DNA of 64,000 nt from CAWAMD01 sp963783045 (GTDB taxonomy: Bacteria > Actinomycetota > Nitriliruptoria > Nitriliruptorales > Nitriliruptoraceae), in the NCBI GenBank assembly GCA_963783045.1, contig CAWAMD010000005.1, forward strand, positions 806,001 through 870,000, written 5' to 3'. Every line of letters starts with the position of its first letter. Within the stretch, counting starts at the first letter, position 1. Both the position numbers and the translations under genes were made by a program. Under the pieces are notes generated by a model. It ran no database searches, was not told where the DNA came from, and saw nothing but the letters and a program-made list of their open reading frames with translations. This document shows, one piece after another, positions 55,500 through 64,000 of this stretch.

Positions 55500-57478
55500 T
55501 CAGCGGCCCGCGGCGGGGGCGGTGGCGCTCTCGGACAGCTCGGCGATCCAGGCACGGGCCAGACGCGGCAGGCCGTCACCAACGTCCGAGGAGGCATCAC
55601 GGGCACGGGCCCGCTCGACGGAGCGTCGCACGTCGGGGGCGTCGGCCGGCCGACGCCGCGCGCGCAGGTGCGTGGCGATCCCCGAGGCCTCCACCCGCGC
55701 GTCGTCGTGCCAGCACTCGAGGACCACGCGCAGGGCGTCCTCGACCTCGTCGGGCACCAGCGGCGGCGGCATCGGGCGACCCTCCATGAGCGTCTCCATC
55801 CACGTCATCCCGTCCACACCCCGTAGGTCGATGACGAGTCCACGCAGGACGAGGTCCGGCGCGCCGGGCACGGTCTCCTCGAAGGCCTGGAAGGCCCCGA
55901 ACGCCTCGAGCACTGCCTGGTAGCCCGGATCCACCGTCGTCCCGACGAGGACCGGGTGGTGCGACCAGACCGACAGGAACGTCGCGAATCAGCTCTGCGC
56001 GGACGACCTCGAACTCGGCCGGTCCCGCGACGCCCCGGCCGAGGTAGATCGCCGGCGTGTCGGACGACGACGCCGCGGGTGCGTCGTACCCGACAGCCTG
56101 CAGGCAGGCATCGACCGCCCGCCGGTAGGCGTTGGGGAACAGCCCGACGGTGTCCCGTGCGAGCGGGACCATGAACCCGTACCCGAGGGGCGTGCCGTCG
56201 GGACGCCGGGCCACCCGCACCAGGGTCGACGGGGCGGTCAGGATGGGCGCCGCCATGTCCCACGGGAGGTCATCGCGCAGCGGCGGACGCCCAGGGCCGG
56301 GGGCGTTCTCGGGAGAGTCCTCCCAGAGCCGGTGGAGCTGGCCGAGCTCGTCCGGCTGTGTCCGCGGGTCGACCCAGACGCCCGCCTCTGCGTCGGTGCG
56401 GAAGATCCACTCCTGCACGATCTGCGACTCCATGAGGAAGGCACACTCGCTGACGAGCCAGGCAGCCACGTCGGGGGCCGCGCCGGCGACCCGGTCGCGC
56501 AGGTGCGCGAAGGCGCGACGCCGCAGCTGCATCGGGTGCCCGGGCCGCCGCCATTCCACGTCCTCGATGACGAAGCGCCGGAACGTCGTCGTGCAGCATC
56601 AGCCCGCGCGACCCTGCCTGCACCACCGACAGGCGGCACAGACGCCCGAAGCTCGCGGTGATGTCCTCGTGGCCGGCCACGGCGGCCAGCATCGCCTCGT
56701 CGAAGTGGCGGACGACGGCAGCGGCCTCGAGGAGGTCGCCGAGCTCGTTGCCGGCGGCGTGCTCCGTCATGCGCGTCACGAGCTGCCGCACCGCGAGCCG
56801 CCACTCCGGGGCGCGACCGAGGTCGGGGATCCCGAGCTGAACGACGAGGTCGGCGGCGAGCGTGAGGGCGAGCGGGTGACGCATCGCCGCGCCGGTCACC
56901 TCGTCGCGGCGACCGGCGGGCACGCCGCGGAGCTCGAGGTAGCGGTCCACCTCCGGTTCGGCGAGGCCCTGCAGCGCCAGGCGGCGCACGGCATTCCCCC
57001 ACGGCATCTCGCGCCAGGCCAGACCGAGCGCGTTGCGGCTGACGAGCACGACACGGACCGACGCGTCGAGCTGCGAGAGCAGCTCCTCCTGCAGGAAGCG
57101 GGTCACCGCCGACAGCTCGTCGAACGAGTCGAAGGCGAGAAGGGTGGGCCGGGCGTTGATCCGCTCGACCGCGCCGGCGACGTCGCTGGCGCCCAGCGCG
57201 GCGAGGATCCCGTCGGCCGACGGCGTCACGGACCGGCCATCGACCAGGGCCACCTGGTAGCCGGCCCCCACGGCCTCACGCCGGAAGGCCCGCAGGAGCG
57301 TGGTCTTGCCGATGCCGCCTGGCCCCGTGACGTTGAGGATCGCCGGGATGTCGTGACCGTCGGCGAGCCAGCGGCCGAAGACGTCGAGCTCGCCCTGCCG
57401 GCCGACGAACTGCCCGGCGTCGAGGTCCGTCAGCGCCTGGCCGAGCGTCACCCCCGGCCCGCCCCCGACCCCCGGCAC
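55500..57478 (-). pseudogene. Large P-loop (AAA/STAND-like) ATPase, two +1 frameshifts
   Basis: 658 residues when two extra bases are removed. It starts with a GTG immediately after the DUF3040 stop. The N-terminus has QFVGRQGELDVFGRWLADGH and Walker A in NVTGPGGIGKTTLLRAFRRE, then LLAFDSFDELS (Walker B-like) and RVVLVSRNALG, an NTPase layout like STAND ATPases. The first shift is at 56581-56587 (corrected HDDFRRFVIEDVEW), the second at 55977-55983 (corrected LIRDFLSVWSHHPVLVGTTV). Both sites are GACGTTC on the coding strand. The C-terminal half is a GNAT-like or unassigned domain; the substrate is unknown. Confidence 0.78.
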
Positions 57479-57479
57479 G

Positions 57480-57806
57480 TCAGCTGATGCGGTCGTGACG
57501 ACGGAACAGCCGGCGGAGCCGGTCGAAGCCCGGTGTCTCACCGTCGCTGCCGCTCGCGGCGGACAGACCGACGACCAGCGAGACGAGCATGAGGCCGAAC
57601 CCGGCGAAGCCGAAGGCGATATGGAAGGTCAGCCCGAGCAGGAGCAGCAGTCCGAGGACGAAGCCGGCGACCGACCACCGGATGCGGCGGACGCGGGACT
57701 CCTCGCTGCCCGACCGCCGTGCACGGGCGACGAAGCGCGGGTCCTCGCGCGCGAGCTGCCGCTCGATCTCCGCGAGAATGCGCTCCTCGTGCTCGGACAG
57801 GGGCAT
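57480..57806 (-). CDS. DUF3040 membrane protein
   Basis: 108 residues from the ATG at 57806. It begins MPLSEHEERILAEIERQLAR, the DUF3040 signature, then EDPRFVARARR, a short linker and two transmembrane helices (SVAGFVLGLLLLLGLTFHIA and GFAGFGLMLVSLVVGLSAA). DUF3040 proteins are small actinobacterial membrane proteins of unknown function. The next gene starts one base after its stop, so the pair is surely co-transcribed. Confidence 0.9.
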   Translation of the reverse strand: MPLSEHEERILAEIERQLAREDPRFVARARRSGSEESRVRRIRWSVAGFVLGLLLLLGLTFHIAFGFAGFGLMLVSLVVGLSAASGSDGETPGFDRLRRLFRRHDRIS

Positions 57807-57891
57807 TTCGGACCTGCTCCACGGTCGCTCCGAGGTGAGTATACGAGACATCCTGCGGGCCGTCTGCGGGCATCCGTGCATTGCCGAGCTC

Positions 57892-57918
57892 TTAAGCGTG
57901 GCGACCACCGGCCGACGG
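57892..57918 (+). promoter_or_regulatory. Possible sigma-28 (FliA) promoter for flgN-fliA
   Basis: TTAAGCGT (57892-57899), 11 bases, then GCCGACGG (57911-57918) resembles the flagellar sigma-28 consensus TAAAGTTT-N11-GCCGATAA. Transcription would start at or next to the flgN ATG at 57926, implying a leaderless mRNA. No Shine-Dalgarno precedes flgN, which fits. Confidence 0.5.
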
Positions 57919-57925
57919 CACCTGC

Positions 57926-58438
57926 ATGAGCAACTCAGGCGACCGGCCGGCCCTCGCGGCCCTCGACGATGCACTGTGGCACCGTCGTCGACTCTCCGAG
58001 CGCCTGCTGTACGCCTTGACGGCAGCCCAGCTGCTGCTCGAGGCCGGCCGCGAGCCGCTGCTCCCCCACGCGGCGCAGGACGTCCAGGACGCGATCGATC
58101 GGCTGCACGAGACGGACCTCGCCACCCGTCGGGCGCAGCGACGGGTCGCCCTCGACCTCGCGTATCCGTCCGGCGTGACCTCACTGGCTGCGCTCGCGGG
58201 CCGTGCACCCGAGCCCTGGGCCACGATCCTCGCCGACCACGCCGCCACGCTCGATGCGCTGGCCCGCGAGATCGGCGGCACCCTCGCACGTGACCGTGAG
58301 CTCGCCGAGCGTGCGTTGCACCAGGTGCGCGACGAGCTGTCGGTCCTCGAGAGCGCCGGCGACGAGCTGGCGGGGACGCCGGCGCCGCTCGCGGCGGGTT
58401 CGTCGCCGTGGCGCCACGCCGGGGGGCGACCGGGATGA
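57926..58438 (+). CDS. flgN: FlgN-like flagellar chaperone
   Basis: 170 residues, all helical. ALDDALWHRRRLSERLLYAL, TAAQLLLEAGREPLLPHAAQ, DVQDAIDRLHETDLATRRAQ and AGRAPEPWATILADHAATL match the actinobacterial FlgN pattern (LWRER..LE.LL..L...Q..L.AGR..WL). FlgN binds hook-filament junction proteins FlgK and FlgL before export. The partner genes are not in the window. It is the first gene of a run with a tiny ORF and fliA, so a flagellar role is well supported by context. Confidence 0.8.
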   Translation: MSNSGDRPALAALDDALWHRRRLSERLLYALTAAQLLLEAGREPLLPHAAQDVQDAIDRLHETDLATRRAQRRVALDLAYPSGVTSLAALAGRAPEPWATILADHAATLDALAREIGGTLARDRELAERALHQVRDELSVLESAGDELAGTPAPLAAGSSPWRHAGGRPG

Positions 58439-58566
58439 TCATCGATCGCGACGAGTGTGAAGCGGACGACCCCGTGGAGGCGCTGACGGCGCTGCGTCTG
58501 CGTGAGCTCAGCCTGCGGCTCGCGGTCGAGACCTTCTGCCAACCTCTCCCGAGCTGGTTGGGCTAG
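58435..58566 (+). CDS. 43-residue coupled ORF
   Basis: The ATG overlaps the flgN stop (ATGA). The product starts MIIDRDECEADDPVEALTAL and continues with an amphipathic helix, RLRELSLRLAVETFCQPL, ending PSWLG. Two cysteines are present. Codon use has the usual high third-position GC. Translational coupling to flgN is the main support; no homologue is recognised. It could be a short flagellar accessory protein or a remnant. Confidence 0.5.
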   Translation: MIIDRDECEADDPVEALTALRLRELSLRLAVETFCQPLPSWLG

Positions 58567-58816
58567 GCCCGCTCGCGCTCCGCGACGAACCATCGACGCT
58601 GCGCGACGAAGCGCCGACGCTCCGCATCCTCCTCCGACACCCTTCGTGAGGTACCAGGGCGATCCCAGCCAGGCGTCAAGGGGTAACGATGGCCCCAAAG
58701 GACTAGAGCCCCACGGTCGACTCGCACCATCTCGGGGGCATTTCCCCGCGGCGGCCTTGTGGAAGCACGTCGGACCGGCGATACAGAGAGTGATCATTCG
58801 AACACTCAACGACGGA
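58567..58816 (+). other. Leader region before fliA with repeats and hairpins
   Basis: 250 bases. The left part has an imperfect 21-base direct repeat (58577-58597 and 58598-58618, with a third start). The right part has a run with GGGG/CCCC pairings (GGGGTAACGATGGCCCC at 58681-58697 and GGGGCATTTCCCC at about 58735). It looks structured, but I could not match it to a known riboswitch class. Confidence 0.4.
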
Positions 58817-59698
58817 ATGGCGCCGCCCGTGACGATCGTCATCGACCGCACCCACGAGGACAGCGACGCCCTGGTGACGCAGCACCTGCCGCTCGTCCAG
58901 CACGTCGTCAACCAGGTGGCCGTCCGCTACCCGCGTCATGTCGACCGGGACGACCTCTGGAACGCGGGCGCCTACGGCCTCGTCGACGCGGCGCGCCGCT
59001 ACGACCCGGCGACGGGCATCCCCTTCGCGCGGTACGCCGTCATCCGGATCCGTGGGGCGATCATCGACTCCACCCGATCCCGCGACTGGGCCAGTCGCGG
59101 GATGCGGCGGGACATGCGCGGGCTGCGCCGCGTCGAGGAGGACTTCCAGCAGGCACACGGCCGCTCACCCTCCACGGAGGAGCTCGCCGAGGCCCTCGAC
59201 GTGTCGTGTGAGCAGGTCGAGCGGACCCGCGCGGCTGCGGCCATGGCGAGCCTCCTCCACCTGGATCAGCCCATCGGGTCCGACGGCGGCGAGGACCAGA
59301 CGCTCGGCGATCTGGTCGAGGAGACCACCGTCGACCACCACCCGGAGCGACGCCTCGAGGAGCGGGAGATGGCGGGAACCCTGCGCTTCGCCGTCGCGCA
59401 CCTCCCCGCGGCACAGCGCGAGGTGGTCGAGCGCTACTACTTCGCGGGTGAGTTCCTCCGTGACATCGCCGAGTCGATGGGCGTCACCGAGGCCCGGGTC
59501 TCGCAGATCCGTAGCGAGGCCGTCAACGCGATGCGTGCCTACTTCGGCACGGCCTTCGACGGCGTCCCGGATGTCGACGACGGCGCACCGGGCCGCCGTC
59601 GTCGCGAGCACTTCGTCGACGCCATGCGCACCACCGGGACCTGGCGCGAACGCCTCGACGCCGCGGTGTCCACCCGGGCGCTCGCCCCCACGGGCTGA
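58817..59698 (+). CDS. fliA: FliA/WhiG-family sigma factor
   Basis: 293 residues from the ATG at 58817; the frame opens earlier, but upstream sequence is not protein-like. Region 2 is clear: LVQHVVNQVAVRYPRHVDRD, DLWNAGAYGLVDAARRYDPA and FARYAVIRIRGAIIDSTRSR. Region 3 follows in HGRSPSTEELAEALDVSCEQ, and region 4 in LPAAQREVVERYYFAGEFLR and MGVTEARVSQIRSEAV. Sigma-28 factors transcribe late flagellar genes. The link with flgN favours motility over a WhiG-like sporulation role. Its own start may be controlled by the long leader. Confidence 0.9.
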   Translation: MAPPVTIVIDRTHEDSDALVTQHLPLVQHVVNQVAVRYPRHVDRDDLWNAGAYGLVDAARRYDPATGIPFARYAVIRIRGAIIDSTRSRDWASRGMRRDMRGLRRVEEDFQQAHGRSPSTEELAEALDVSCEQVERTRAAAAMASLLHLDQPIGSDGGEDQTLGDLVEETTVDHHPERRLEEREMAGTLRFAVAHLPAAQREVVERYYFAGEFLRDIAESMGVTEARVSQIRSEAVNAMRAYFGTAFDGVPDVDDGAPGRRRREHFVDAMRTTGTWRERLDAAVSTRALAPTG

Positions 59699-59702
59699 CG
59701 CG

Positions 59703-60476
59703 CTACCGGCCCACGAAACGCGGTTCACGCCCTTCCATGCCCGCCGCCACGGCCTCGCCGAAGTCCGGCCCCGCCATGCAGACGAGCTGGGTGCTGGCCT
59801 CGACGGCCAACGCCTGCTCACGGTCGCGACCGAGGTTCTCGCGCAGCAGTCGCGGCGCGCGCCGCACCGCGCCGGGGCCCGCCGCGAGTCGGGCGGCGAG
59901 GGCCAACGCCTCCTCCTGCGGGTCCGACTCGCCCAGACGCACCTCGGCGAGGCCGATCGCCAGCGCCTCCGCGGCGTCGACGCGGCGCGCCGTCACGACG
60001 AGCTCCGTGGCGCGGCCCAGCCCGATGAGCCGCGGCAGCCGGTAGCTCCCGCCGAGGTCGGGGACGAGCCCCCACCGCGCTTCCATGACGGAGAGCTGCG
60101 CGGAGGGCGCGACGGCCCGCAGGTGGCAGGCGGCGGCGAGCTGGATGCCGGCACCGAAGCAGTAGCCCTCGACGGCCGCGATCGTCGGCTTGTCCAGCTC
60201 CTCGAAGGCCGTGAAGGAGGCCTGGAGCCGGCCGATCGACGCCTCGTCGATGCCGCCTTCGAACTGACCGAACACGCTCGTGTCGATCCCGCTCGAGAAG
60301 ATGCCGCCCGCGCCACGGACGAGGACCGCACCGGCGGTGTCGTCCTCCCCCGCCTGCTGTGCCCGCTCGTGCAGCTGGTCGAAGACCTCCAGGCTCATCG
60401 CGTTGCGGCGCTCAGGACGGTCGATCGTGACGAGGGCGACGCCCTCCCGGACCTCGTAGTGCACGACCTCGGACAT
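59703..60476 (-). CDS. Enoyl-CoA hydratase/isomerase family protein
   Basis: 257 residues, crotonase fold. VALVTIDRPERRNAMSLEVF, GAGGIFSSGIDTSVF (CoA/oxyanion loop), AVEGYCFGAGIQLAAACHLR, and LSVMEARWGLVPDLGGSYRL with the second-position Glu. The first catalytic Glu of classical hydratases is Gln here (GIQLA), so hydratase activity is uncertain; isomerase, hydrolase or thioesterase activity is possible. It converges with fliA with four bases between stops. Confidence 0.9.
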   Translation of the reverse strand: MSEVVHYEVREGVALVTIDRPERRNAMSLEVFDQLHERAQQAGEDDTAGAVLVRGAGGIFSSGIDTSVFGQFEGGIDEASIGRLQASFTAFEELDKPTIAAVEGYCFGAGIQLAAACHLRAVAPSAQLSVMEARWGLVPDLGGSYRLPRLIGLGRATELVVTARRVDAAEALAIGLAEVRLGESDPQEEALALAARLAAGPGAVRRAPRLLRENLGRDREQALAVEASTQLVCMAGPDFGEAVAAGMEGREPRFVGR

Positions 60477-60608
60477 GGACGACCTTCCCGGCGGATGGAC
60501 GCGGCGTGCGCCGCGGCGGACGGTGGATCGCGACGATCGTAGTGATCCACCGACCTGTCCTACGCTCGCGGACGGTCCGCCACCTGTCCCCACCTGCGAG
60601 GAACGCCC

Positions 60609-61337
60609 GTGCCGCTCGACCGTGAGTGGGTCACCGTCCGCGACCCCGACGACCCGCACGTCCACTACACCTTCGACGTGTCCTTCCTCCTCTCGGGCTA
60701 CACGTGCATCTACGGCGCCGGCTGCCAGGGGGTCCGCCCCGATGGTCCCGACGAGGTGATCGGCTGCTGCGCCCACGGGGCGTACCTGAACGAGGACGAC
60801 GACACCTCGGCCCTCGAGGCGACCGTCGCCGAGCTCGACCCGGACACGATGCAGCACCACGAGGAGGCGGTGGCGAACGGCGTCCTCGCCACCGACGAGG
60901 ACGACGAGACCCACACCCGGCTCGTCGACGGGGCCTGCATCTTCCTGAACCGCGACGGTTTCGCCACCGGCGCCGGCTGCGCGCTGCACCACCTCGCGGC
61001 GCGGCGCGGCGAGCATCACATGACGCACAAGCCGATCGTCTGCTGGCAGCTCCCGCTGCACCGCACGATCGAGGAGGACACCGGCAACGACGGCGAGACG
61101 CTGTACCGCCATCGGATCGCCGCCTTCGAGCGCGGCAGCTGGGGCTCCGGTGGCGCCGACTTCCACTGGTGGTGCACCGAGGAGCCCGACGCGTTCGTCG
61201 GGGCGCGGCCGGTCTTTGCGACCATGGAGCACGAGCTGCGCGCCATGGTCGGCGACACGGTCTACGAGGAGCTCGCCCGCTACCTGCGTCGCCGGCAGGG
61301 ACAGCGCCACCGGGTGCGGTTCCTGCCCGTCGTGTAG
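60609..61337 (+). CDS. Cysteine-rich putative metal/Fe-S binding protein
   Basis: 242 residues from a GTG with CGAGGAA upstream. Cysteines come in clusters (SGYTCIYGAGCQGV, VIGCCAHGAYL, VDGACIFLNRDG, TGAGCALHHLA), spaced as in YkgJ-type or related metal-binding proteins. A His/Trp-rich stretch (MTHKPIVCWQLPLHR, FHWWCTEEPD) follows. I think it binds iron-sulfur or zinc, but I cannot assign the reaction. It is a single gene divergent from the crotonase. Confidence 0.72.
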   Translation: MPLDREWVTVRDPDDPHVHYTFDVSFLLSGYTCIYGAGCQGVRPDGPDEVIGCCAHGAYLNEDDDTSALEATVAELDPDTMQHHEEAVANGVLATDEDDETHTRLVDGACIFLNRDGFATGAGCALHHLAARRGEHHMTHKPIVCWQLPLHRTIEEDTGNDGETLYRHRIAAFERGSWGSGGADFHWWCTEEPDAFVGARPVFATMEHELRAMVGDTVYEELARYLRRRQGQRHRVRFLPVV

Positions 61338-61355
61338 CCCGGGCCGGGCAGGGCG

Positions 61356-62598
61356 CTACTCCGGCCGCTGCCCCGGCGCGAGGTCGTCGGCGGTCGGCGC
61401 GTCGACGCGCTCGTCGTCGTCGAGCAGCGACGCGTAGGAGACGCCCACCCCGCGGAAGCGGTCGGCGACCTCGTCGGCCACACGCTCGAACGTCCTCCCA
61501 GCGCTGGTCGGCGTCGAGCGACAGCTGCCGGGCCGCCCCCCCGTCGGCGAGGTTGGACACGCCGACGCCGAGCAGCCGGACACGGACCCGCTCGAGGCGC
61601 AGCCCCTCGTACAGGTCACGGGCCACGGCCGCGATGTCATGGGTCCGGTCCGTCGCCATCGGCATCGTCGACGAGCGGGTCACGGTCTCGAAGGACGCGA
61701 ACCGGACCTTGATCGTCACCGTGCGGCCGGCCATCCCGCTGTGCCGCAGCCGCCGTCCGACCTTCTCGGCCAGCCGCAGCAGGATGCGCTGGCAGGCGAG
61801 CGGGTCGTCGAGGTCCTCCGCGAACGTCTGCTCCGCCGACACGCTCTTGGCCGGCTCGTGGGGCACGACCGTCCGCTCGTCGATGCCCCGCGCCAGACGA
61901 TGCAGCCCCGCCCCGTGGACGTCGCCGAGCACCCGTGCCAGGGTCCGGGCGTCGCTGTCCGCGATCTGGCCGACCGTCCGGAACCCGTAGGCCTCGAGCC
62001 GCGCGACCGTCTTCGGCCCCGCGCCCCACAGGTCCTGCACCGGCAGCGGCCGCAGGAACGCCTCGACCTGATCGGCCGGGACGTGGAGCAGCCCGTCCGG
62101 CTTGGCCTTGCCGGAGCACAGCTTCGCCATGAACTTCGTCGGCCCGACCCCGATCGAGCAGGCGAGACCGGTGCGCTCCCGCACGTCCGCCCGGATGCGG
62201 TGCCCGATGGTGACCGGGTCGCCGAAGAGCCGGACCGAGCCTCCTACGTCGAGGAATGCCTCGTCGAGCGAGAGCGGCTCGACGAGCGGTGTGTAGGACC
62301 GGAAGACCTCCATCACCTCGCGTGAGGCCGTGCGGTACTTCTCGAAGTCACCGGACACGACGACGAGCGAGGGACACAGGCGCCGGGCGCGGACCATCGG
62401 CATGGCCGAGTGGATCCCGAACCGGCGGGCCTCGTAGGAGGCCGCCGCGACCACCCCGCGGGACCCGGCGCCCCCGACCACGACGGGCCGTCCCCGCAGG
62501 GCCGGGTCGTCGCGCTGCTCGACGGACGCGTAGAACGCGTCCATGTCGGCATGGAGGATGGGCTCCTCGGGGCGGGACGGTCGGGCAGCCACGGGCAC
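61356..62598 (-). pseudogene. dinB: Y-family DNA polymerase IV, copy 2, +1 frameshift
   Basis: From the GTG at 62598 (start uncertain): ILHADMDAFYASVEQRDDPA, VAAASYEARRFGIHSAMPMV, VEPLSLDEAFLDVGGSVRLF with catalytic acidic residues, CSIGVGPTKFMAKLCSG, LWGAGPKTVARLEAYGF and QTFAEDLDD, then a little finger with FETVTRSSTMP. ARQLSLDADQ is a clamp-binding motif. The frame breaks at 61488-61494 (coding GACGTTC). One base removed gives QRWEDFERVADEVADRFRG and a stop at 61356, 413 residues; the length is 3n+1. Only distantly similar to copy 1. Confidence 0.9.
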
Positions 62599-62778
62599 AC
62601 CACGCTCAGGGACGCGATCGTCGACGGCGATCGAACAGGTGTTCCCCAGGATACCGGTGGCCGGTGGGCCAGAGCACGCGGTGATACCGGGCCTCGACGC
62701 TCCGTACGGTCTCGCGCACCCCGAGGCACGTCCCGGTGACCGCATCAGCGGCCGCCGACCGACCATCCGGAGCGGCCG

Positions 62779-64000
62779 ATGGCACGAGCACCACGCGGCG
62801 GGCAGCTGATCGAGGACCACGGTCGAGCTGCCGATCTGCGCCACGACCCCGGGCCCGCCGCCGGCCGCGCCCCTCTCGTCGACCTCCGCGACGGCACGGC
62901 GACGGGCAGCACCGAGGGCGGGTGGCCGGTCGTGCGCTGGGCCGTGCCCGCCGTCATCGCAGCCCTCGGGGTCGTCTACCTCCTCACCATGCTGCCGGGC
63001 ATCGGCTTCTCCGGCGACACGATCAAGTTCCAGTACATCGGCAAGGTGCTCGGCACGAGCCACGAGCCCGGCGAGCCGCTCTACACCCTGCTCAACGCCC
63101 TGTGGGTGCGCGTGATCCCGGTCGGCACGCTCGCCTGGCGGGTCAACCTGCTCTCCATGGGGCTGTCGCTCGTCGCGCTCGCCCTGCTCGCCCGCATCCT
63201 GCGTCACCTCGCCGTGCCGGCGGCCGTGACCGCCGTGGTCATCGCCGCGCTCGGGCTGACGCCGCTGTACTGGACCCACGCCACCGTGGCGGAGGTCTAC
63301 CCCCTCGTCATGACGGCCATCCTCGGGGTCCTGCTCGCCCTCGTGCGCTGGCGCGAGACGGAATCGGAGCGGTACCTCCTCGTGGCCCTCGCCGTCTACG
63401 GGCTCTCGGTCGGGGTCCACACGATGGTGGCGCTGCTCGCCCCGGGGATCGTCTGGTTCGTCTGGCGGACGGACCGCCGCGCCTTCTGGCGACCGCGCGT
63501 GGTCGCCACCGCCGTCCTCGCGGCGAGCGCCGGCCTCGCCGGCTACGCCTATCTCGCCTGGCGGACCGCGGACCCCACGACCCCCTACGTCGAGACCGCC
63601 GTCACCGACCTCACGTCCTTCGTCGCCGCCGTCCGGGGCGCCAAGTTCTCCGGACAGATGTTCGGTGTCTCCGTCGGCGAGCTGTGGTCGGACCATCTCC
63701 CGACCCTCGGTCAGGTCGTGTGGGTGCACGAGATGCTGCTGCTGCCATTCATCCCGATCGGCGCGTGGCGTATGCGTCGCAGCGTCGTCGGCCAGACCCT
63801 GACCTGGTGGGTCGTCGCGTACCTGACGTTCGCCGTCGGCTACAACGTCTTCGACTGGGACGTCTTCCTGCTCCCGGCGATCGTGCTCGCTGCGGTCTGG
63901 ACCGCCGTCGGGATCACCACGGCGGCCGGCTGGGTGGTGCGACGGGCGACCCGGCTCGGGACCCGTGACAAGCTCGCACGACCCGCTCTCGCGCTGGCGG
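62779..64000 (+). CDS. DUF2723 membrane protein, C-terminus beyond the window
   Basis: At least 407 residues from an ATG with CCGGAGCGG upstream; the frame is open to the right edge. After about 50 hydrophilic residues there are many transmembrane helices. MLPGIGFSGDTIKFQYIGKV, SHEPGEPLYTLLNALW and FRVNLLS-like LAWRVNLLSMGLSLVALAL match DUF2723, a family of GT-C-fold (glycosyltransferase-like) membrane proteins, with the HxPGxPLY loop and an Asp in the first loop. The donor and acceptor are unknown. It is divergent from dinB copy 2. Confidence 0.85.
   Translation, partial: MARAPRGGQLIEDHGRAADLRHDPGPAAGRAPLVDLRDGTATGSTEGGWPVVRWAVPAVIAALGVVYLLTMLPGIGFSGDTIKFQYIGKVLGTSHEPGEPLYTLLNALWVRVIPVGTLAWRVNLLSMGLSLVALALLARILRHLAVPAAVTAVVIAALGLTPLYWTHATVAEVYPLVMTAILGVLLALVRWRETESERYLLVALAVYGLSVGVHTMVALLAPGIVWFVWRTDRRAFWRPRVVATAVLAASAGLAGYAYLAWRTADPTTPYVETAVTDLTSFVAAVRGAKFSGQMFGVSVGELWSDHLPTLGQVVWVHEMLLLPFIPIGAWRMRRSVVGQTLTWWVVAYLTFAVGYNVFDWDVFLLPAIVLAAVWTAVGITTAAGWVVRRATRLGTRDKLARPALALA

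Noticed and set aside
58620..58760. c-di-GMP (GEMM) riboswitch before fliA
   Set aside because: The conserved GEMM core is not found; only general G/C pairings are seen.

Overview
The window is high-GC actinobacterial chromosome. It carries the complete division and cell wall (dcw) cluster, most of a histidine operon, and housekeeping genes linked to both in many actinobacteria: dnaE, rluD, lspA, traR/dksA, ileS, divIVA, yggT, sepF, yggS, pgeF and ftsZ. SepF and DivIVA are present with no ftsA or min genes. IleS is of the type 2 form behind a T-box leader. DUF2510, DUF3040 and DUF4190 proteins also point to Actinobacteria. A flagellar sigma factor and a FlgN-like chaperone suggest a motile organism. 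The exact order cannot be told by eye; a deep-branching class is a guess.

Layout. 1-11006: his genes on the minus strand (hisD-hisC-hisB-hisH, then hisA-hisF, then the start of hisI at the window edge). They are interrupted by two plus-strand blocks: a six-gene block ending in an ECF sigma factor and its membrane partner (208-3976), and a histidine kinase (5676-7463) between hisA and hisH. 11086-15183: a second sensor kinase and a secreted subtilase ending in 12 copies of GTSGWY. 15439-22656: dnaE, an anchored protein, rluD-lspA-traR and small genes. 22706-27005: tRNA-Ile T-box leader, ileS and a coupled membrane HExxH protein. 26983-31854: helix-hairpin-helix protein, divIVA, yggT, sepF, yggS, pgeF, ftsZ. 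32418-34284: a small zinc protein, a PPOX-fold protein and a dinB lie between ftsZ and ftsQ. 34300-49139: ftsQ, murB, murC, murG, ftsW, murD, mraY, murF, murE, ftsI, ftsL, rsmH, mraZ, nearly all joined by ATGA or GTGA overlaps, behind a clear promoter and probable MraZ operator repeats. 49463-55488: TetR with a divergent zinc-ribbon gene, then moxR-DUF58-transglutaminase. 55500-59698: an ATPase, DUF3040, then flgN, a tiny ORF and fliA. 59703-64000: enoyl-CoA hydratase, a Cys-rich protein, a second dinB and the start of a DUF2723 membrane protein.

Main caution and main oddity: ten apparent single-base frameshifts break seven genes (hisH, the second kinase, the subtilase, the helix-hairpin-helix gene, both dinB genes, the ATPase). 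Six fall exactly on GACGTTC or its complement and are repaired by removing one central base to give GACTTC; a seventh is the related GACGTCT. The motif occurs in both orientations relative to the coding strand, so the cause lies at the DNA or consensus level, not at the ribosome. Most of these genes are probably intact in the organism.
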